Shown: positions 14,450 to 14,980 of the stretch, one piece after another
Position numbering within the stretch: the stretch's first letter is position 1
Layout of the letters: each line of letters begins with the position of its first letter
Assembly: GCA_018396795.1 (NCBI GenBank)
Contig: JAGTRH010000013.1
Coordinates: 1-14,980, forward strand
DNA from: Candidatus Bathyarchaeota archaeon
GTDB lineage: Archaea > Thermoproteota > Bathyarchaeia > Bathyarchaeales > B26-1
Reading direction: 5' to 3'
Length of the DNA: 14,980 nt
The notes under the pieces: model-generated
Databases searched by the model: none
What the model was told of the DNA's origin: nothing
The model's input: only the letters and a program-made list of their open reading frames with translations
Made by a program: the position numbers and the translations under genes

Positions 14450-14781
14450 GACGGCGGGTCACTGAAGCTCGACGTGCAGAATCCGCAGACCCAAACCAGC
14501 CCGCCGCTCATACCCGCACCCCTCTGAGCGCTGAACGTCCAGGCTTAGGTTGCTCCCTCCCGGGCCTGGCCAGGTTCGCCCGGCAAACGCGGTTACACCC
14601 CTCCTACGAGGGGTGCTCCGCGACCGCCAGCCCCAGAGGACAGATACTCATAGTTTAGGGCCGGGTGGGTTTGCGGCCTTACGCGTCTCACTTCAGCTTT
14701 CGGCCCGTCGTGTAGGGGGTTTACGGTCGAGGCCATCAGCCTCTCAGGGGACCCCTAGCCCCCCGCCTAAGACCCGCCGTC
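14450..14781 (-). ncRNA. SRP RNA (archaeal 7S RNA)
   Basis: The GC-rich block is the RNA scaffold of the signal recognition particle, which binds SRP54 and SRP19 and pauses or targets ribosomes making membrane and secreted proteins. On the minus strand it starts GACGGCGGGTC (14781-14771) and ends GACCCGCCGTC (14460-14450), a perfect 11-bp terminal helix that is the archaeal helix 1. The helix 8 core is present: CAGGCCC-GGGA-GGGAGCA (14567-14551), with the GNRA-type loop at 14561-14558 and the conserved AGCA of the SRP54-binding internal loop. The 5' Alu-like region carries the 'CCGTAAACCCC' segment. The length, about 332 nt, is close to the usual 300-320. A TATA box lies at the right distance upstream. 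Reading frames across this block on either strand are spurious. Confidence 0.95.
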
Positions 14782-14804
14782 AAATTAATCTTTATTTTTG
14801 GATG

Positions 14805-14812
14805 TTAATAAA
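14805..14812 (-). promoter_or_regulatory. TATA box for the SRP RNA
   Basis: TTTATTAA on the minus strand (14812-14805) occupies -31 to -24 relative to the inferred first nucleotide at 14781. It is preceded by the purine-rich GCAAAGAG (14820-14813), a possible BRE. It sits in the gap after the phosphoglycerate mutase stop. Confidence 0.6.
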
Positions 14813-14825
14813 CTCTTTGCGCCTA

Positions 14826-14980
14826 TTATGCGCTTTTTATTGTTTCCATTAGAATCGGCATTAGCATAGTTCCTTTCTTTAGGGTTCCTAGGCTTCCTCG
14901 CCGGCATTCTTTCTCGGAGAATATTTCTATGCCATCGCTTTTGATGTTGCCTCCACAAATTAATAGTGGAACAGGGTCGT
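14826..14980 (-). CDS. apgM: 2,3-bisphosphoglycerate-independent phosphoglycerate mutase (archaeal type), C-terminal fragment
   Basis: The last 50 codons, stopping at TAA 14828-14826, are in the window; the gene enters from the right edge. The translation, 'DPVPLLICGGNIKSDGIEIF' followed by 'SEKECRRGSLGTLKKG' and 'MLMPILMETI', matches the end of archaeal ApgM. There 'H-[ST]-x-DPVP' carries the last metal-binding histidine (just outside the window), followed by the 'F-x-E-x-x-C-x-x-G-x-L-G' and 'L-M-P-I-L' segments. ApgM interconverts 3- and 2-phosphoglycerate in glycolysis and gluconeogenesis. A 44-nt gap separates its stop from the SRP RNA start, and the SRP RNA has its own TATA box there. 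Confidence 0.82.
   Translation of the reverse strand, partial: DPVPLLICGGNIKSDGIEIFSEKECRRGSLGTLKKGTMLMPILMETIKSA

Noticed and set aside
14550..14852. 100-codon plus-strand frame and overlapping minus-strand frames in the GC-rich block
   Set aside because: They lie over the SRP RNA and reflect its GC-rich structure. The translations are Pro/Arg/Ser-rich and not protein-like.
1..14980. CRISPR arrays, insertion sequences, tRNA or rRNA genes
   Set aside because: I found no regularly spaced repeats, transposase motifs, terminal inverted repeats with target duplications, or tRNA T-loop/acceptor patterns.

Overview
This 15 kb window looks like a chromosomal segment of an archaeon, and probably a metagenome-derived one. 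The evidence is an archaeal-type SRP (7S) RNA, archaeal AsnRS, the archaeal form of cofactor-independent phosphoglycerate mutase, a KaiC-like ATPase, a TtuA/Ncs6-type thiolase, TATA-like boxes about 25-50 nt before several starts, and Shine-Dalgarno sequences of the GGAGG/GAGGT type. Formylmethanofuran dehydrogenase subunits and formylmethanofuran:H4MPT formyltransferase point to a lineage with the archaeal C1 (methyl-branch Wood-Ljungdahl) pathway. There are no methanogenesis marker genes here. A Bathyarchaeia-like or related TACK lineage is a reasonable guess, but it is inference.

Layout. Positions 1-540 (minus): a small unrecognised protein whose stop overlaps the start of a truncated KaiC-like ATPase. 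Positions 540-846: AT-rich intergenic DNA with a perfect 11-bp inverted repeat at a predicted promoter. Positions 847-4089 (plus): a secreted NosD-like beta-helix protein with a C-terminal membrane anchor, then an ABC-2 ATPase and permease pair. Positions 4226-5097 (plus): a flavodoxin that seems to start at a non-canonical ATA codon, then a small four-helix membrane protein. Positions 5098-6393 (plus): possible gene remnants, then membrane-protein reading frames. The first two of these look like one gene broken by a 1-nt deletion in a G run.

The second half is core metabolism and information processing. On the minus strand are asnS (6504-7814) and fwdD-fwdB (9788 down to 7874). ftr diverges from fwdD across a short spacer with a TATA-like box for each direction. 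FwdB/FwdD (with other subunits not seen here) form formylmethanofuran from CO2, and Ftr passes the formyl group to tetrahydromethanopterin, so the divergent pair covers the first two steps of the pathway. A nucleotidyltransferase with an HTH-like tail (minus) runs convergently into ftr. Then on the plus strand come a site-2 protease, a tRNA 2-thiolation PP-loop enzyme and a DUF2148 iron-sulfur protein. On the minus strand follow the SRP RNA and, at the window edge, the last 50 residues of an ApgM-type phosphoglycerate mutase.

I saw no CRISPR array, insertion sequence, tRNA, rRNA or obvious defence island. The accessory-looking material is confined to about 540-6400.
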